Positions 17,146 through 26,876 of a DNA stretch of 64,000 nucleotides are shown here, in pieces (position 1 is the first letter of the stretch; each line of letters opens with the position of its first letter). Location: assembly GCF_900188295.1 (NCBI RefSeq), contig NZ_FZNM01000002.1, positions 1 through 64,000 of the forward strand, read 5' to 3'. The notes below the pieces were generated by a model. It ran no database searches. It was given only the letters and a program-made list of their open reading frames with translations, and was not told the origin of the DNA. A program made the position numbers and the translations under genes. The stretch comes from Paracoccus sediminis. GTDB taxonomy: Bacteria; Pseudomonadota; Alphaproteobacteria; Rhodobacterales; Rhodobacteraceae.

Positions 17146-19669
17146 TGACGATCCGCCCCGGCACGACGATTAGCTTCCTGGGCGCCGCGCCGTCCAGGAA
17201 TTTCAGCACGGTCTCGTCGGCCAGCACCAGCGCCTCGATCCGGTCCTTGGGCATGTCCTTGGCAACGCTGATCTCGGCCCGTCGCTTGCCGTTGATCTGG
17301 ATCGGCAGGATAACGGTGTCGTCTTCCAGCATCGCCGGATCGGGCTTGGGCCAGGGCGCATCGACCAGCAGCCCCTGCCCGCCCGCCATGGCCCAGACCT
17401 CCTCGGCCAGATGCGGCACCATCGGTCCCATCAACTGCGCCATGATCCGCAGCACGGCGCGGCGGGCCTCGCCGCCCGCCTTGGACTTGCCGACCGCGTT
17501 GGCCAGTTCATAGATCCTGGCCACGGCCTTGTTGAAGGCGAAGCCTTCGATGGCGCGGGTCACATCGTTGATCGCCCGGTGCGCGGCGCGGGTCAGGTCG
17601 GGATCCTCGCCCCCCTCGCCCGCCTCGTCGGTCAGCCGCCAGACACGGGCGAGGAACTTGTGCGCGGCCTCGGCCCCGGCGGCGGTCCACTCCACGTCGC
17701 GTTCGGGCGGGCTGTCGGACAGCATGAACCAGCGCGCGGTATCGGCGCCGAAATTGGCGACGATGTTGACCGGATCGACCACGTTCTTCTTGGATTTGGA
17801 CATCTTGGCCGAGGGGATGACCTCGACCGCCGTGCCATCGGTCAGTTTGCCGTCGGTGACATCCTCGGGCAGGTGATAAACCGGGCGGCCCCGGTCGTCG
17901 CGGGTCATGTAGATCTCGTGCGTCACCATCCCCTGCGTGAACAGCGCGCCGAACGGCTCTTTCGCGCTTTCCGGCAGATGCCCCGTCCTAACCATCGCGC
18001 GGGCGAAGAACCGGGAATACAGCAGATGCAGGATCGCGTGTTCAATGCCGCCGATATACTGGTCCACGTTCATCCAGTAATCGGCATCCGCCCGGTCGGT
18101 CGGCGTGGCGGCATGGGGCGAGGTGAAGCGCGCGTAATACCACGACGAATCGACGAAGGTGTCCATGGTGTCCGTCTCGCGCAGCGCTGCCCCGCCGCAT
18201 TGCGGACAGGTGGCCCGGCGCCAGGTCGGATGGCGGTCCAGCGGGTTGCCCGGCACGTCGAAGGTGACATCCTGCGGCAGCAGGACTGGCAGGTTCTCCT
18301 TGGCCTCGGGCACCGTGCCGCAGGTGTCGCAATGCAGGACGGGGATCGGGCAGCCCCAATAACGCTGCCGCGAGATGCCCCAGTCGCGAAGCCGGAACTT
18401 GGTGACGCCCTCGCCATAGCCTGCTGCCTCGGCATGGGCGATAGCGGCGTCCACCGCGGCCTCTCCGGTCTGGTCCGCCTGCCCCGAAAAACCGCTTACA
18501 TAGGTGACGGTTTCCGATTTCAGCGGCACATAGGCCGCCCCGGCGACCATCGCGTCGGCCTGTTCCGGCGACATCCCGCGTTCGCCGAACGTCGCCCGGA
18601 TCGGCAGCCCGTATTTCAACGCGAATTCATGGTCGCGTTCGTCATGGGCGGGCGATCCGAAGATCGCGCCGGTGCCGTAATCCATCAGCACGAAATTCGC
18701 GATCCAGATTGGCAGGTGCCAGTCCGCATCCAGCGGATGCTTCACGGTCAGGCCGGTATCGAAGCCCAGCTTGGGCGCGGTTTCGATGGCTTCCTCGGTC
18801 GTGCCGATCCTGCGGCAGTCCTCGACAAAACCCGCGACCTTGGGATCGGCCGCCGCCAGATCGCGGACCAGCGGGTGATCCGGCGACAGCGCCACGAAGC
18901 TGGCGCCCATCAGCGTATCGGGCCGGGTGGTATAGACCTCGATGGCCGGGAAATCTTCGGGCGCGTCCACCGTCTGAAACCGGAATTGCAGGCCCCGCGA
19001 CTTGCCGATCCAGTTCGACTGCATCAGCCGCACCTTTTCCGGCCAGCCGGTCAGCCCGTCCAGCGCCGCCAGCAATTCGTCGGAATAATCCGAGATGCGA
19101 AAGAACCATTGCGTCAACTCGCGCCGTTCCACCGGGGCGCCCGACCGCCAGCCCTTGCCGTCGATGACCTGCTCATTGGCCAGCACAGTCATGTCCACCG
19201 GATCCCAGTTCACCTGCGCCGACTTGCGGGTGATGAGGCCGGCGCCCAGCATGTCCAGGAACATCGCCTGCTGCTGATGGACGTAATCGTCGTCGCAGGT
19301 CGCGAATTCGCGGCTCCAGTCGATCGACAGGCCCAGCGGGCGCAACTGGTCGCGCATCGTGGCGATGTTGGCGCGGGTCCAGTCGCGCGGATGGCCGCCC
19401 TGTTCCATCGCGGCGTTTTCGGCCGGCATCCCGAAGGCGTCCCAGCCCATCGGGTGCAGCACCGAATACCCCTGCGCGCGCTTGAACCGCGCCACCACGT
19501 CGCCCATCGTGTAGTTGCGCACATGCCCCATGTGGATGCGCCCGGACGGATAGGGGAACATTTCCAGCACGTAATACTTGGGCCGGCCGTCGCGCACGGC
19601 CGTGAAGCTGCGGGCGTCGGCCCAGGCCTTCTGCCACCGGGGTTCCAGGCTGGAGGGATCGTAGGGCAT
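17132..19669 (-). CDS. leuS: Leucine-tRNA ligase
   Basis: Class I aminoacyl-tRNA synthetase charging tRNA-Leu; cytosolic and essential. The 845 residues include the HIGH-type motif HMGH (46-49, in [13 protein letters not shown]), the CP1 editing domain in the middle third, a [14 protein letters not shown] insert with cysteines, the KMSKS loop ([11 protein letters not shown]), and a C-terminal anticodon/tRNA-binding domain. Start [13 protein letters not shown] is the standard N terminus. It is the second gene of the DUF3576-leuS-lptE-holA operon. Very long reading frames on the opposite strand are composition shadows. Confidence 0.98.
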   Translation of the reverse strand: MPYDPSSLEPRWQKAWADARSFTAVRDGRPKYYVLEMFPYPSGRIHMGHVRNYTMGDVVARFKRAQGYSVLHPMGWDAFGMPAENAAMEQGGHPRDWTRANIATMRDQLRPLGLSIDWSREFATCDDDYVHQQQAMFLDMLGAGLITRKSAQVNWDPVDMTVLANEQVIDGKGWRSGAPVERRELTQWFFRISDYSDELLAALDGLTGWPEKVRLMQSNWIGKSRGLQFRFQTVDAPEDFPAIEVYTTRPDTLMGASFVALSPDHPLVRDLAAADPKVAGFVEDCRRIGTTEEAIETAPKLGFDTGLTVKHPLDADWHLPIWIANFVLMDYGTGAIFGSPAHDERDHEFALKYGLPIRATFGERGMSPEQADAMVAGAAYVPLKSETVTYVSGFSGQADQTGEAAVDAAIAHAEAAGYGEGVTKFRLRDWGISRQRYWGCPIPVLHCDTCGTVPEAKENLPVLLPQDVTFDVPGNPLDRHPTWRRATCPQCGGAALRETDTMDTFVDSSWYYARFTSPHAATPTDRADADYWMNVDQYIGGIEHAILHLLYSRFFARAMVRTGHLPESAKEPFGALFTQGMVTHEIYMTRDDRGRPVYHLPEDVTDGKLTDGTAVEVIPSAKMSKSKKNVVDPVNIVANFGADTARWFMLSDSPPERDVEWTAAGAEAAHKFLARVWRLTDEAGEGGEDPDLTRAAHRAINDVTRAIEGFAFNKAVARIYELANAVGKSKAGGEARRAVLRIMAQLMGPMVPHLAEEVWAMAGGQGLLVDAPWPKPDPAMLEDDTVILPIQINGKRRAEISVAKDMPKDRIEALVLADETVLKFLDGAAPRKLIVVPGRIVNVVA

Positions 19670-19744
19670 CGTGCGGACCTTTGGCGTCGTTCGTCGCGCC
19701 GGGTTTATACGGCACGACGGGACGGGTCCAGCCTTGCCCGATGT

Positions 19745-20215
19745 CTACAGACGGCCGTCCTGGATGCGCAGCTGGCGCGCACGGGTCAGGATCGCGTCCT
19801 CGACCGCGCGGACGGTGCCGGGTTCGACCGCCGCCCCGCCGGGGCCTTGCAGCGACAGCTTCAGGCTCCGCGCATCCAGCGCCGGATCGGCGATCTTGAT
19901 GGTGGCACGATAGGACCGCCCGCCGCCCGGCGGCGTGCCGTAGCCGGTCTGGATGACGCCGGTAAAGGGATCGACCGTCTGAACGGGCAGGAAGTTCAAC
20001 ACTTCCAGGCTGGCGTTCCACAGGTACTTGTTCACGCCCACGGTGGTGTTGGGGTTTTCCGAACCTTCGAAAACATCCCAGATGGTCGTGGTCCGAACCT
20101 CGGGTCGCATGTCGGGACCGTAATAGGGATCGGCCTTCCGCCCGCCGCCGCAGGCTGCCAGCCCGGCGCAAAGAACTCCGCCAATCACCAGGCGCGCGGC
20201 ACGTGCGGTTTTCAT
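19745..20215 (-). CDS. DUF3576 domain-containing lipoprotein
   Basis: Predicted lipoprotein of 156 residues: basic start MKTARAARLVIG, hydrophobic core and lipobox LAAC. The mature part (TTIWDVFEGSENPNTTVGVN and RQLRIQDGRL at the end) matches the alphaproteobacterial DUF3576 family, usually found upstream of leuS. Function is not known; the envelope location and fixed link to leuS-lptE suggest a role in outer-membrane assembly, which is inference. The start ending at 20215 was chosen because it places the signal sequence at the N terminus. Confidence 0.88.
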   Translation of the reverse strand: MKTARAARLVIGGVLCAGLAACGGGRKADPYYGPDMRPEVRTTTIWDVFEGSENPNTTVGVNKYLWNASLEVLNFLPVQTVDPFTGVIQTGYGTPPGGGRSYRATIKIADPALDARSLKLSLQGPGGAAVEPGTVRAVEDAILTRARQLRIQDGRL

Positions 20216-20472
20216 GCGGTCCCCCGTTTTTCGCATCGGCCCCTGCTTTAGCGCGGATCGTCCCCGCCCCACAAGCGCCTATGCCTCCGCCCCGTCGGTT
20301 GGGGATTGTCCATTGTCACGCAAAGGTGTGGCCCTTGTGCATCACAGAAACCGCCAAGGGCGCAGCGGCTGCGCGATTCCGTTGCATCACGGAATGGGAC
20401 GGAGGAAACAAGCTGCATACCCAAGGCGGTAATGCCGGTTTGGGCATCAGAGAGACAAGAGGGAACTTGACC
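20216..20472 (+). promoter_or_regulatory. Divergent upstream region and structured leader of the porin gene
   Basis: The 257 bp between the DUF3576 gene and the porin must carry both promoters; I could not pick a convincing -35/-10 pair. It contains an inverted repeat ATTCCG (20376-20381) with CGGAAT (20390-20395). Closer to the start codon are two competing hairpins: CCCAA near 20420 with TTGGG near 20440, and ATGCC (20432-20436) with GGCAT (20443-20447). These would lie in the mRNA leader just before the GAGGG Shine-Dalgarno, a plausible site for small-RNA or stability control. Confidence 0.4.
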
Positions 20473-21507
20473 ATGAAAAAGGCTCTTATCGCCTCCACCG
20501 CGCTGGTTCTGACCGCAGGTGCGGCTGCTGCCGACGTCACCATCTCGGGTTACGGCCGGACCGGCGTGATCTATTACGAAGATGCAGTCCAGACTGGCCT
20601 CGACGCGTTTGGCGACGAAGGCAACGACACCCAGGTCATCTCGCGCCTGCGGATGAACATCGATGCCGCGACCTCGACCGAACAGGGCGTGGACTTCGGT
20701 GCCCGCTTCCGCCTGCAGTGGGACCAGAACGGCGATACCGGCGGCGAAATCAACGCCGGCAAGCTGTACGTCACCTCCAGCGGCCTGACCGTTGAAATCG
20801 GCAACGTCGAAGGCGCTCTGGACTCGGCCGGCCTGATCTTCGCGACCGAACTGGGTTCCTACGACCGCTCGGTCGGCGGCAACGCGCTGGGTGCGTTCTT
20901 CGCCTATGAAAGCGAAGCCTACAGCAACGACGAGCGTCTGGGCATCTTTGCATCGTATGCTGTTGATGATCTGGAAGTCCGCTTCTCGTATATCGACCCG
21001 GATCAAACCGGCTTGGTCGAAGACGTGGACCTGTTCGGTGACGTCAAGGAAGAATACAGCTTCTCGGTCGACTACACCTGGAACGAGCGTCTGGAACTGT
21101 CGGCTGGTGCCGCGATCAACGGCGCTGGCAACGACGATCACGACGTGTACTTCGTCGGTGCGCGTTACGCCGTCATGGAAAACGCCCGTATCGGTCTGAA
21201 CTGGGTCGACAACGGCGATGCCGGTGACTACGAAGGCCAATCCTCTAGCGACCCTGACTTCGATCCGGAAAACGACGACCTGGGCAGCACCGTCGCTCTG
21301 TATGGCGACTACACCCTGGCCGATGGCCTGACCAACATCGAAGCCTATATCGCCAACAACAGCGGCGACTGGGAAGCCAAAGAAACCGACAACTCGTTCG
21401 GTATCGGCGTGAACTACGACCTGGGCGGTGCCCGCCTGGGTGCTTCGCTCCAGCGCGACTACCAAGAGCGCGTGACCGCCGACATGGGCGTGCGCTTCGA
21501 CTTCTGA
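20473..21507 (+). CDS. Outer-membrane porin (Rhodobacter type)
   Basis: General diffusion porin of 344 residues forming a 16-strand-type beta barrel in the outer membrane. It has a classic signal peptide (MKKALIASTALVLTAGAAAA, cleavage before DVTISGYGRTG), alternating amphipathic strands, many Asp/Glu residues, and the C-terminal aromatic signature ADMGVRFDF ending in Phe for Bam recognition. Codon use and local composition are less GC-extreme than neighbours, as usual for a very highly expressed gene. It is monocistronic with its own strong terminator. Confidence 0.95.
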   Translation: MKKALIASTALVLTAGAAAADVTISGYGRTGVIYYEDAVQTGLDAFGDEGNDTQVISRLRMNIDAATSTEQGVDFGARFRLQWDQNGDTGGEINAGKLYVTSSGLTVEIGNVEGALDSAGLIFATELGSYDRSVGGNALGAFFAYESEAYSNDERLGIFASYAVDDLEVRFSYIDPDQTGLVEDVDLFGDVKEEYSFSVDYTWNERLELSAGAAINGAGNDDHDVYFVGARYAVMENARIGLNWVDNGDAGDYEGQSSSDPDFDPENDDLGSTVALYGDYTLADGLTNIEAYIANNSGDWEAKETDNSFGIGVNYDLGGARLGASLQRDYQERVTADMGVRFDF

Positions 21508-21534
21508 TCCACACGATCGGCAGTCAAACTTGAG

Positions 21535-21566
21535 GAGCGGGCCTTGCGCCCGCTCTTTTCTTTTTG
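21535..21566 (+). terminator. Intrinsic terminator of the porin gene
   Basis: An 8-bp perfect stem GAGCGGGC (21535-21542) with GCCCGCTC (21548-21555), 5-nt loop, is followed by TTTTCTTTTT. It ends 12 bp before the yggS start, so yggS is likely expressed by read-through or from a promoter inside this short gap. Confidence 0.9.
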
Positions 21567-21578
21567 TCTTGTCGCGTC

Positions 21579-22232
21579 ATGGGACTGGATGACATCAGGC
21601 GCCGCATTGCCGCGGCCGAAAAACGCGCCGGACGTGCGCCGGGCAGCGTGACGCTGATCGCGGTCAGCAAGGTGCAGCCAACCGACCGCGTGACCGCCGC
21701 GCTGGACGCGGGCCACCGCGCCTTTGGCGAGAATTATGTCCAAGAGGCGCAGGCCAAGTGGCCCGGCTGGCGCGACCGCTATCCCGGCGTCGAACTGCAC
21801 ATGATCGGCCCGCTGCAATCGAACAAGGCCCGCGCGGCGGTCGCACTGTTCGACGCCATCCACACGCTGGACCGCATGACCCTGGCCCGCAAGCTGGCCC
21901 AGCAGGCGGCCGACCAGGGCCGCAGCCCGGACCTGTTCATTCAGGTCAACACCGGCGACGAGCCGCAGAAGGCCGGCGTCCTGGCCGACGAACTGCCGGT
22001 CTTTCTGTCGTCCTGCCAGGGCCTTGGCCTGTCGCCCCAGGGCCTGATGTGCATTCCCCCCGAAGGCGCCGATCCGCTGCCGCATTTCCGCCTGCTGCGC
22101 CGCCTGGCCGCAGATCATGGCCTAACAAACCTGTCCATGGGGATGAGCGCGGATTTCGAAACCGCCATCGCCGAGGGCGCGACCCATGTCCGCGTGGGTT
22201 CCGCAATCTTCGGGGCGCGCGACTACGGCTGA
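21579..22232 (+). CDS. YggS family pyridoxal-phosphate homeostasis protein
   Basis: Single-domain PLP-binding protein (type III fold, alanine-racemase-like barrel without enzymatic activity) that buffers free pyridoxal phosphate. The 217 residues include the PLP Schiff-base Lys31 in [10 protein letters not shown], the [12 protein letters not shown] block, [11 protein letters not shown], and the phosphate-binding end [20 protein letters not shown] with G-S-A-I-F-G. The ATG at 21579 is preferred over an in-frame ATG at 21564, which lies in the porin terminator T-tract. Confidence 0.95.
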   Translation: MGLDDIRRRIAAAEKRAGRAPGSVTLIAVSKVQPTDRVTAALDAGHRAFGENYVQEAQAKWPGWRDRYPGVELHMIGPLQSNKARAAVALFDAIHTLDRMTLARKLAQQAADQGRSPDLFIQVNTGDEPQKAGVLADELPVFLSSCQGLGLSPQGLMCIPPEGADPLPHFRLLRRLAADHGLTNLSMGMSADFETAIAEGATHVRVGSAIFGARDYG

Positions 22233-22250
22233 TTTCTTCTTGCGAAACGG

Positions 22251-22319
22251 ACCGGTCCCGCGTATTCCCGGCGGCGGGACACCCTTCCCCAACGAAGGGC
22301 TTTTAGCTGGAAGGCTGAC
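22251..22319 (+). ncRNA. serC leader (cis-regulatory RNA upstream of serC-serA)
   Basis: The gap before serC contains three consecutive stems: GTCCCGC (22255-22261) with GCGGGAC (22274-22280), CCCTTC (22282-22287) with GAAGGG (22294-22299) followed by CTTTT, and a small AGC (22305-22307) with GCT (22314-22316) stem that holds the GGAAGG Shine-Dalgarno in its loop. This agrees with the described serC leader motif of alphaproteobacteria, in which the last stem overlaps the serC ribosome site. The second stem with its T-run could also act as terminator for yggS or an attenuator. Confidence 0.72.
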
Positions 22320-23468
22320 ATGAAGGATCTGACGATCCCGGCTGCGCGCCCGGTCAATCCGCGCTTTTCCTCTGGCCCTTGCGCCAAGATTCCCCATTAC
22401 AATCTGGACATGCTGTCGGACGCGCCCCTGGGCCGGTCGCATCGCGCCGCCATCGGCAAGGCCAAGCTGGCCGAGGCGATCGACCTGACGCGCGAGGTGT
22501 TGGGCGTGCCGGACGATTACCGCATCGGCATCGTGCCGGGTTCCGACACCGGCGCGGTCGAGATGGCGATGTGGACTCTGTTGGGCGTCCGCCCTGTGGA
22601 AATGCTGGCCTGGGAAAGCTTTGGCGAGGGCTGGGTGACGGACGCCGTCAAGCAGCTGAAGCTGGATGCCACCGTCCGCAAGGCGGACTATGGCCATATC
22701 GTGGACTTTGCGCAGGTCGATTTCGACAAGGATGTCGTGTTCACCTGGAACGGCACCACCAGCGGCGTGCGCGTGCCGAACGGCGATGCCATCCCGGCGG
22801 ACCGCGCGGGCCTGACCCTTTGCGACGCGACCAGCGCGGCCTTCGCGATGGACCTGCCCTGGGACAAGCTGGATGTCGTTACGTTCAGTTGGCAGAAGGT
22901 GCTGGGCGGCGAGGGCGCGCATGGAATGCTGATCCTGTCGCCCCGCGCCGTGGAGCGCCTGGAAACATACACCCCCGCCTGGCCGTTGCCCAAGATCTTT
23001 CGTCTGACCAAGGGCGGCAAGCTGATCGAGGGCATCTTCAAGGGCGAGACGATCAACACGCCATCCATGCTGGCGGTCGAGGATTATCTGGTCGCGCTGA
23101 AATGGGCGCAGTCGCTGGGCGGCGTCCGGGCGCTGATCGCGCGGGCCGATGCCAACGCGGCCGCCGTGCGCGACTTCATCGCGGACAAGGACTGGATCGC
23201 CGATCTGGCCCAGGATCCGGCCACGGCCTCGAACACCAGCGTCTGCCTGCGCTTCACCGATCCGGCCATCACGGATGGCGCGGCCTTTGCCAAGGCCGTG
23301 GCCAAGCGGCTGGAGAAGGAGGGCGTGGCGCTGGACGCGGGCGCCTATCGCGACGCGCCCGCCGGGCTGCGGATCTGGTGCGGATCGACGGTGGAAACCA
23401 GCGATGTGGCCGCGCTGATGCCCTGGATCGAATGGGCGTATCGCGCCGAACTGGCCGCGCAGGGCTGA
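22320..23468 (+). CDS. serC: Phosphoserine aminotransferase
   Basis: PLP enzyme converting 3-phosphohydroxypyruvate to phosphoserine in serine biosynthesis (and acting in the vitamin B6 pathway). The 382-residue product matches the alphaproteobacterial SerC subtype: N-terminal [18 protein letters not shown], the glycine-containing [12 protein letters not shown], and the PLP lysine Lys193 in [15 protein letters not shown]. It is the first gene of serC-serA and is preceded by a structured leader that places its GGAAGG ribosome site in a hairpin loop. Confidence 0.97.
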   Translation: MKDLTIPAARPVNPRFSSGPCAKIPHYNLDMLSDAPLGRSHRAAIGKAKLAEAIDLTREVLGVPDDYRIGIVPGSDTGAVEMAMWTLLGVRPVEMLAWESFGEGWVTDAVKQLKLDATVRKADYGHIVDFAQVDFDKDVVFTWNGTTSGVRVPNGDAIPADRAGLTLCDATSAAFAMDLPWDKLDVVTFSWQKVLGGEGAHGMLILSPRAVERLETYTPAWPLPKIFRLTKGGKLIEGIFKGETINTPSMLAVEDYLVALKWAQSLGGVRALIARADANAAAVRDFIADKDWIADLAQDPATASNTSVCLRFTDPAITDGAAFAKAVAKRLEKEGVALDAGAYRDAPAGLRIWCGSTVETSDVAALMPWIEWAYRAELAAQG

Positions 23469-23474
23469 GCGAAG

Positions 23475-23521
23475 CCGGGGGCGCTGCCCCCGGTCCCCCG
23501 AGATATTTCCACCGGAATGAA
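23475..23521 (+). repeat. Palindromic GATATT-type intergenic repeat
   Basis: Located between serC and serA: a strong hairpin CCGGGGGC-GCT-GCCCCCGG, then TCCCCCGAGATATTTCCACC and GGAATGAA. It shares sequence and order with the copies at 15393-15443 and more loosely with 31211-31278 and 57171-57227. Lying inside an operon transcript it could act as an RNA stabiliser or partial terminator. Confidence 0.75.
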
Positions 23522-23569
23522 TGCGCTGCGTGGCCTTGGGTGCCCGGCGCCGTGACAAGGATGAATGAC

Positions 23570-25159
23570 ATGCCAAAGGTTCTCGTGTCCGACAAGCTTT
23601 CGGAAACCGCCGTCCAGATTTTTCGCGACCGCGGCGTCGAGGTCGATTACCTGCCCGACCTGGGCAAGGACAAGGACAAGCTGGCCGCCGTGATCGGGCA
23701 GTATGACGGGCTGGCGATCCGGTCCGCGACGAAAGTCACGGAAAAGCTGTTGCAGAACGCCGCCAACCTGAAGGTGATCGGCCGCGCGGGCATCGGCGTC
23801 GACAACGTCGACATCCCGGCGGCCAGCAAGAAGGGCGTGATCGTGATGAACACCCCCTTCGGCAACAGCGTGACCACCGCCGAACATGCCATCGCCATGA
23901 TGTTCGCCGTCGCCCGCCAACTGCCCGAGGCCAGCGCCAGCACCCATGCGGGCAAGTGGGAAAAGAACCGCTTCATGGGGGTGGAACTGTTCAACAAGAC
24001 CCTGGGCGTGATCGGCGCGGGCAATATCGGATCGATCGTGATCGACCGCGCGTTGGGCCTGCACATGAAGGTGCTGGCCTATGATCCCTTCCTGTCGCCC
24101 GAGCGCGCCAAGGACATCGGCGTGACCAAGGTGGAACTGGACGAGCTGCTGGGCCGCGCGGATTTCATCACCTTTCACGTGCCGCTGACCGAGAAGACCC
24201 GCAACATCCTGTCGCGCGAGGCCATCGCCAGGCTGAAGCCGGGCGTGCGGATCATCAACTGCGCCCGCGGCGGTCTGGTCGACGAGGAGGCGCTGGCCGA
24301 GGCGCTGAAGGATGGCCGCGTCGCGGGCGCCGCCTTCGACGTGTTCGCGGTGGAACCCGCGACCGACAGCCCGCTGTTCAACCTGCCCAACGTCGTCGTG
24401 ACGCCCCACCTGGGCGCCGCCACCACCGAGGCGCAGGAGAACGTGGCCCTGCAAGTGGCCGAGCAGATGTCGGATTACCTGCTGACCGGCGCGGTGCAGA
24501 ACGCGCTGAACATGCCCTCGGTCACGGCCGAGGAAGCCGCCGTCATGGGACCGTGGATCAGGCTGGCGGGCCATCTGGGCGCCTTCGTGGGCCAGATGAC
24601 CGACGAGCCGATCAAGGCGATCAACGTGCTGTATGACGGCGTCGCCGCGACGATGAACCTGAACGCGCTGAATGCGTCGGTCATCGCGGGCGTCATGAAG
24701 GCCACCAACCCGGATGTGAACATGGTCTCGGCCCCGGTCATGGCCAAGGAACGCGGCGTCCAGGTGGCCACGACCACCCAGGACAAGGCGGGCGTCTTCG
24801 AAGGCTATATCAAGCTGACGGTCGTGACCGACACGCGCGAACGATCGATCGCGGGCACGGTCTTCAGCGACGGCAAGCCTCGGTTCATCCAGATCCGGGG
24901 CATCACCATCGACGCCGAAGTGGGCGCCCACATGCTGTACACCCGCAACAAGGACGTGCCGGGCGTGATCGGCGCGTTGGGGACCACCTTGGGCGACCTG
25001 GGCGTGAACATCGCGAACTTTACCCTGGGCCGGTCGGCGCAGGGCAATGACGCCATCGCGATCCTGTATCTGGACGAGCCGATCAGCGACGCCGCCCTGG
25101 CGGCGTTGCAGAACACCGGCAAGTTCTTGCAAGCCCGCCGCTTGCAGTTCGAGGTTTGA
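23570..25159 (+). CDS. serA: D-3-phosphoglycerate dehydrogenase
   Basis: NAD-dependent oxidation of 3-phosphoglycerate, first step of serine synthesis. The 529 residues are the long form: substrate and NAD domains (GVIGAGNIGSIV), catalytic Arg in NCARGGLVDE, Glu in FDVFAVEP and His in TPHLGAATTEAQ, then an allosteric substrate-binding domain and a C-terminal ACT domain (NKDVPGVIGALGTTLGDLGVN). An in-frame ATG at 23561 would add three residues; ATG 23570 gives the standard MPKVLVSDKLS and sits 9 nt after AAGGA. Confidence 0.97.
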   Translation: MPKVLVSDKLSETAVQIFRDRGVEVDYLPDLGKDKDKLAAVIGQYDGLAIRSATKVTEKLLQNAANLKVIGRAGIGVDNVDIPAASKKGVIVMNTPFGNSVTTAEHAIAMMFAVARQLPEASASTHAGKWEKNRFMGVELFNKTLGVIGAGNIGSIVIDRALGLHMKVLAYDPFLSPERAKDIGVTKVELDELLGRADFITFHVPLTEKTRNILSREAIARLKPGVRIINCARGGLVDEEALAEALKDGRVAGAAFDVFAVEPATDSPLFNLPNVVVTPHLGAATTEAQENVALQVAEQMSDYLLTGAVQNALNMPSVTAEEAAVMGPWIRLAGHLGAFVGQMTDEPIKAINVLYDGVAATMNLNALNASVIAGVMKATNPDVNMVSAPVMAKERGVQVATTTQDKAGVFEGYIKLTVVTDTRERSIAGTVFSDGKPRFIQIRGITIDAEVGAHMLYTRNKDVPGVIGALGTTLGDLGVNIANFTLGRSAQGNDAIAILYLDEPISDAALAALQNTGKFLQARRLQFEV

Positions 25160-25216
25160 CGATCCCGCCGCGCCCCCTTACGCAGGGGCGCAGCGTTTGA
25201 TGCAGCGGGGCGGTGT

Positions 25217-25954
25217 ATGCGGCTTTACGTCATTGGCGATGTCCACGGGCATCTGGACAAGCTGAAGGCCGCGCATCAGCGGATTTTCCGCGACGGCGGG
25301 CGTGACGCGGTGATCGCCCATGTGGGCGACCTGATCGACCGGGGGCCGGATTCGCGGGGGGTGGTCGATCACCTGATGGCCGGGCAGGCGCAGGGCCGGC
25401 CATGGATCGTGACGCGGGGCAACCACGACCGTTTCCTGCCCCAGTATCTGTCCCAGCCCGACTGGGTCGATCCGGGCCTCAGTTCGAAACTGCACTGGAC
25501 GATGCATTCCGGCCTCGGCGCGCCCGAAACGCTCCGGTCCTATGGCATCGATACCGCCCTGCCCCCCGAACGCCTGCTGGCCGAGGCCAAGCGCGCCGTG
25601 CCCGCCGGACATACGGCATATCTTGCCTCGCTGCCGCTGTATTTCCTGCATCCCTTGGCCCTGGTCGTTCACGCCGGGATCCGGCCCGGCGTCGATCTGC
25701 TGGACCAGTCCGAGGAGGATCTGGTCTGGATCCGCCAGGGATTTCTCAACAGCCCGCAGGATCACGGCCCCCTTGTCGTCCACGGCCATACCGCCATCCA
25801 GACCGCGACCCATTACGGCAATCGCCTGAACGTCGACGGCGGCGCGGCCTATGGGCGACCCCTTTGCGCCGTGGTTATCGAAAAGGATGTCGTGCATCTG
25901 CTGACCGACGACGGCCGCGTGCCCCTGGAACCCGAGGATCCGCCATGCGAATGA
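25217..25954 (+). CDS. Serine/threonine phosphatase-like metallophosphoesterase
   Basis: Calcineurin-like phosphoesterase of 245 residues. Metal-binding motifs are complete: GDVHGH (Asp8, His10), GDLIDRGPDS (Asp38), RGNHD (Asn69, His70), VVHAG and VVHGHT. This set fits the PrpE/ApaH-like protein phosphatase branch. The substrate (phosphoprotein or dinucleotide polyphosphate) cannot be decided from sequence. Its end overlaps the start of creA by 10 bp, so the two are likely co-transcribed. Confidence 0.88.
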   Translation: MRLYVIGDVHGHLDKLKAAHQRIFRDGGRDAVIAHVGDLIDRGPDSRGVVDHLMAGQAQGRPWIVTRGNHDRFLPQYLSQPDWVDPGLSSKLHWTMHSGLGAPETLRSYGIDTALPPERLLAEAKRAVPAGHTAYLASLPLYFLHPLALVVHAGIRPGVDLLDQSEEDLVWIRQGFLNSPQDHGPLVVHGHTAIQTATHYGNRLNVDGGAAYGRPLCAVVIEKDVVHLLTDDGRVPLEPEDPPCE

Positions 25955-26406
25955 TCGCGCTTGCCCTGCTTCTCCCCACCCTTGCACAGGCCGAGGAAGT
26001 CGCCCAGATCGGCGTGGACTGGATGGGCAACGACATCGTGATCGAGGCCGTCGCCGATCCCGTCGTGGGCGGCGTCACCTGCCATCTGGCCTATTTCGAG
26101 CGTTCCGTCCTGGATCGGCTGAGCCAGGGCAACTGGTTCGAGGATCCGTCGAACAGCGCGATCCAGTGCAGCCGCACCGGCCCCGTGGATGTCGGCACGT
26201 TGCGCCCCGGCACGCCCGAGGACGTGTTCAGCGAGGGCCGGTCGCTTTTGTTCAAGTCGCTGCGGATCAAGCGCATCTATGACGCCGAAAACCGGGTGCT
26301 GGTCTATCTGGCCCACGCCAGCGAACTGGGCGAGGGATCGGCCAAGATGTCGATGTCCACCGTGCCCCTGCTGGCCGGGGAAGTCATCGCAAAACCGGCC
26401 CCATAA
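25945..26406 (+). CDS. creA: CreA family periplasmic protein
   Basis: Exported protein of 153 residues with a short signal peptide (MRMIALALLLPTLAQA). The mature region EEVAQIGVDWMGNDIVIEAV and DPVVGGVTCHLAYF, two cysteines (in GVTCH and IQCSRTGP), and KSLRIKRIYD match the CreA family, whose function is unknown despite its name in the E. coli cre locus. The start lies 10 bp inside the upstream phosphatase gene. Confidence 0.9.
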   Translation: MRMIALALLLPTLAQAEEVAQIGVDWMGNDIVIEAVADPVVGGVTCHLAYFERSVLDRLSQGNWFEDPSNSAIQCSRTGPVDVGTLRPGTPEDVFSEGRSLLFKSLRIKRIYDAENRVLVYLAHASELGEGSAKMSMSTVPLLAGEVIAKPAP

Positions 26407-26539
26407 CCCTGCCGGCTGGCGTGAAACCGGCACGGACGGGCGACGAAAATGCTGCAAATGCTGGTGATCCGATGGACAGAATCGACGGGCGGGATTAAAA
26501 CGCCTGTCAGTCCCGCCCGAAGCCCTTTATGGAATATCT

Positions 26540-26872
26540 ATGCAGGGACAGCACCGCAGCGCGAAATACGGTCTGGGTCAGGTGGTCCGCCACCGCAATC
26601 GGCCCTTCAGGGGGGTGATCTTCGACGTGGATCCCGAATTCGCGAATACCCAGGAATGGTACGATTCGATCCCCGAGGACGTGCGGCCGGCCAAGAACCA
26701 GCCCTTCTATCATCTTTATGCCGAAACCGAGGCGACCTATTACGTGGCCTATGTATCGGAACAGAACCTGGTCCCCGATCAGTCGGGCGAACCGCTGGAC
26801 CACCCCGAAGTGGTCGAGATGTTCGGCGATTTCGAGGACGGGCGTTATCCCCTGATGGGGCCGTTGAACTAG
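26540..26872 (+). CDS. hspQ: Heat shock protein HspQ
   Basis: Small acidic protein (110 residues) of the HspQ/YccV family, known in E. coli to bind hemimethylated DNA and to act as a specificity factor for Lon protease. The core KYGLGQVVRHRNRPFRGVIF and the later QPFYHLYAE and YVSEQNLVPD blocks are characteristic. The 133 bp upstream contains an 8-bp inverted repeat (26487-26494 with 26511-26518). I did not find a clear RpoH promoter there. The gene converges on the RsbW-like gene with 4 bp between stops. Confidence 0.92.
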   Translation: MQGQHRSAKYGLGQVVRHRNRPFRGVIFDVDPEFANTQEWYDSIPEDVRPAKNQPFYHLYAETEATYYVAYVSEQNLVPDQSGEPLDHPEVVEMFGDFEDGRYPLMGPLN

Positions 26873-26876
26873 ATCG

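Noticed and set aside
17411..20251. A 946-codon open frame on the plus strand opposite leuS and its neighbours
   Set aside because: It is antisense to clearly conserved leuS with intact motifs; its translation is His/Arg/Gly-rich without domains, as expected from GC-biased third positions.
23561..23569. ATG at 23561 as serA start
   Set aside because: In frame, but the ATG at 23570 gives the conserved family N terminus and better distance to AAGGA.
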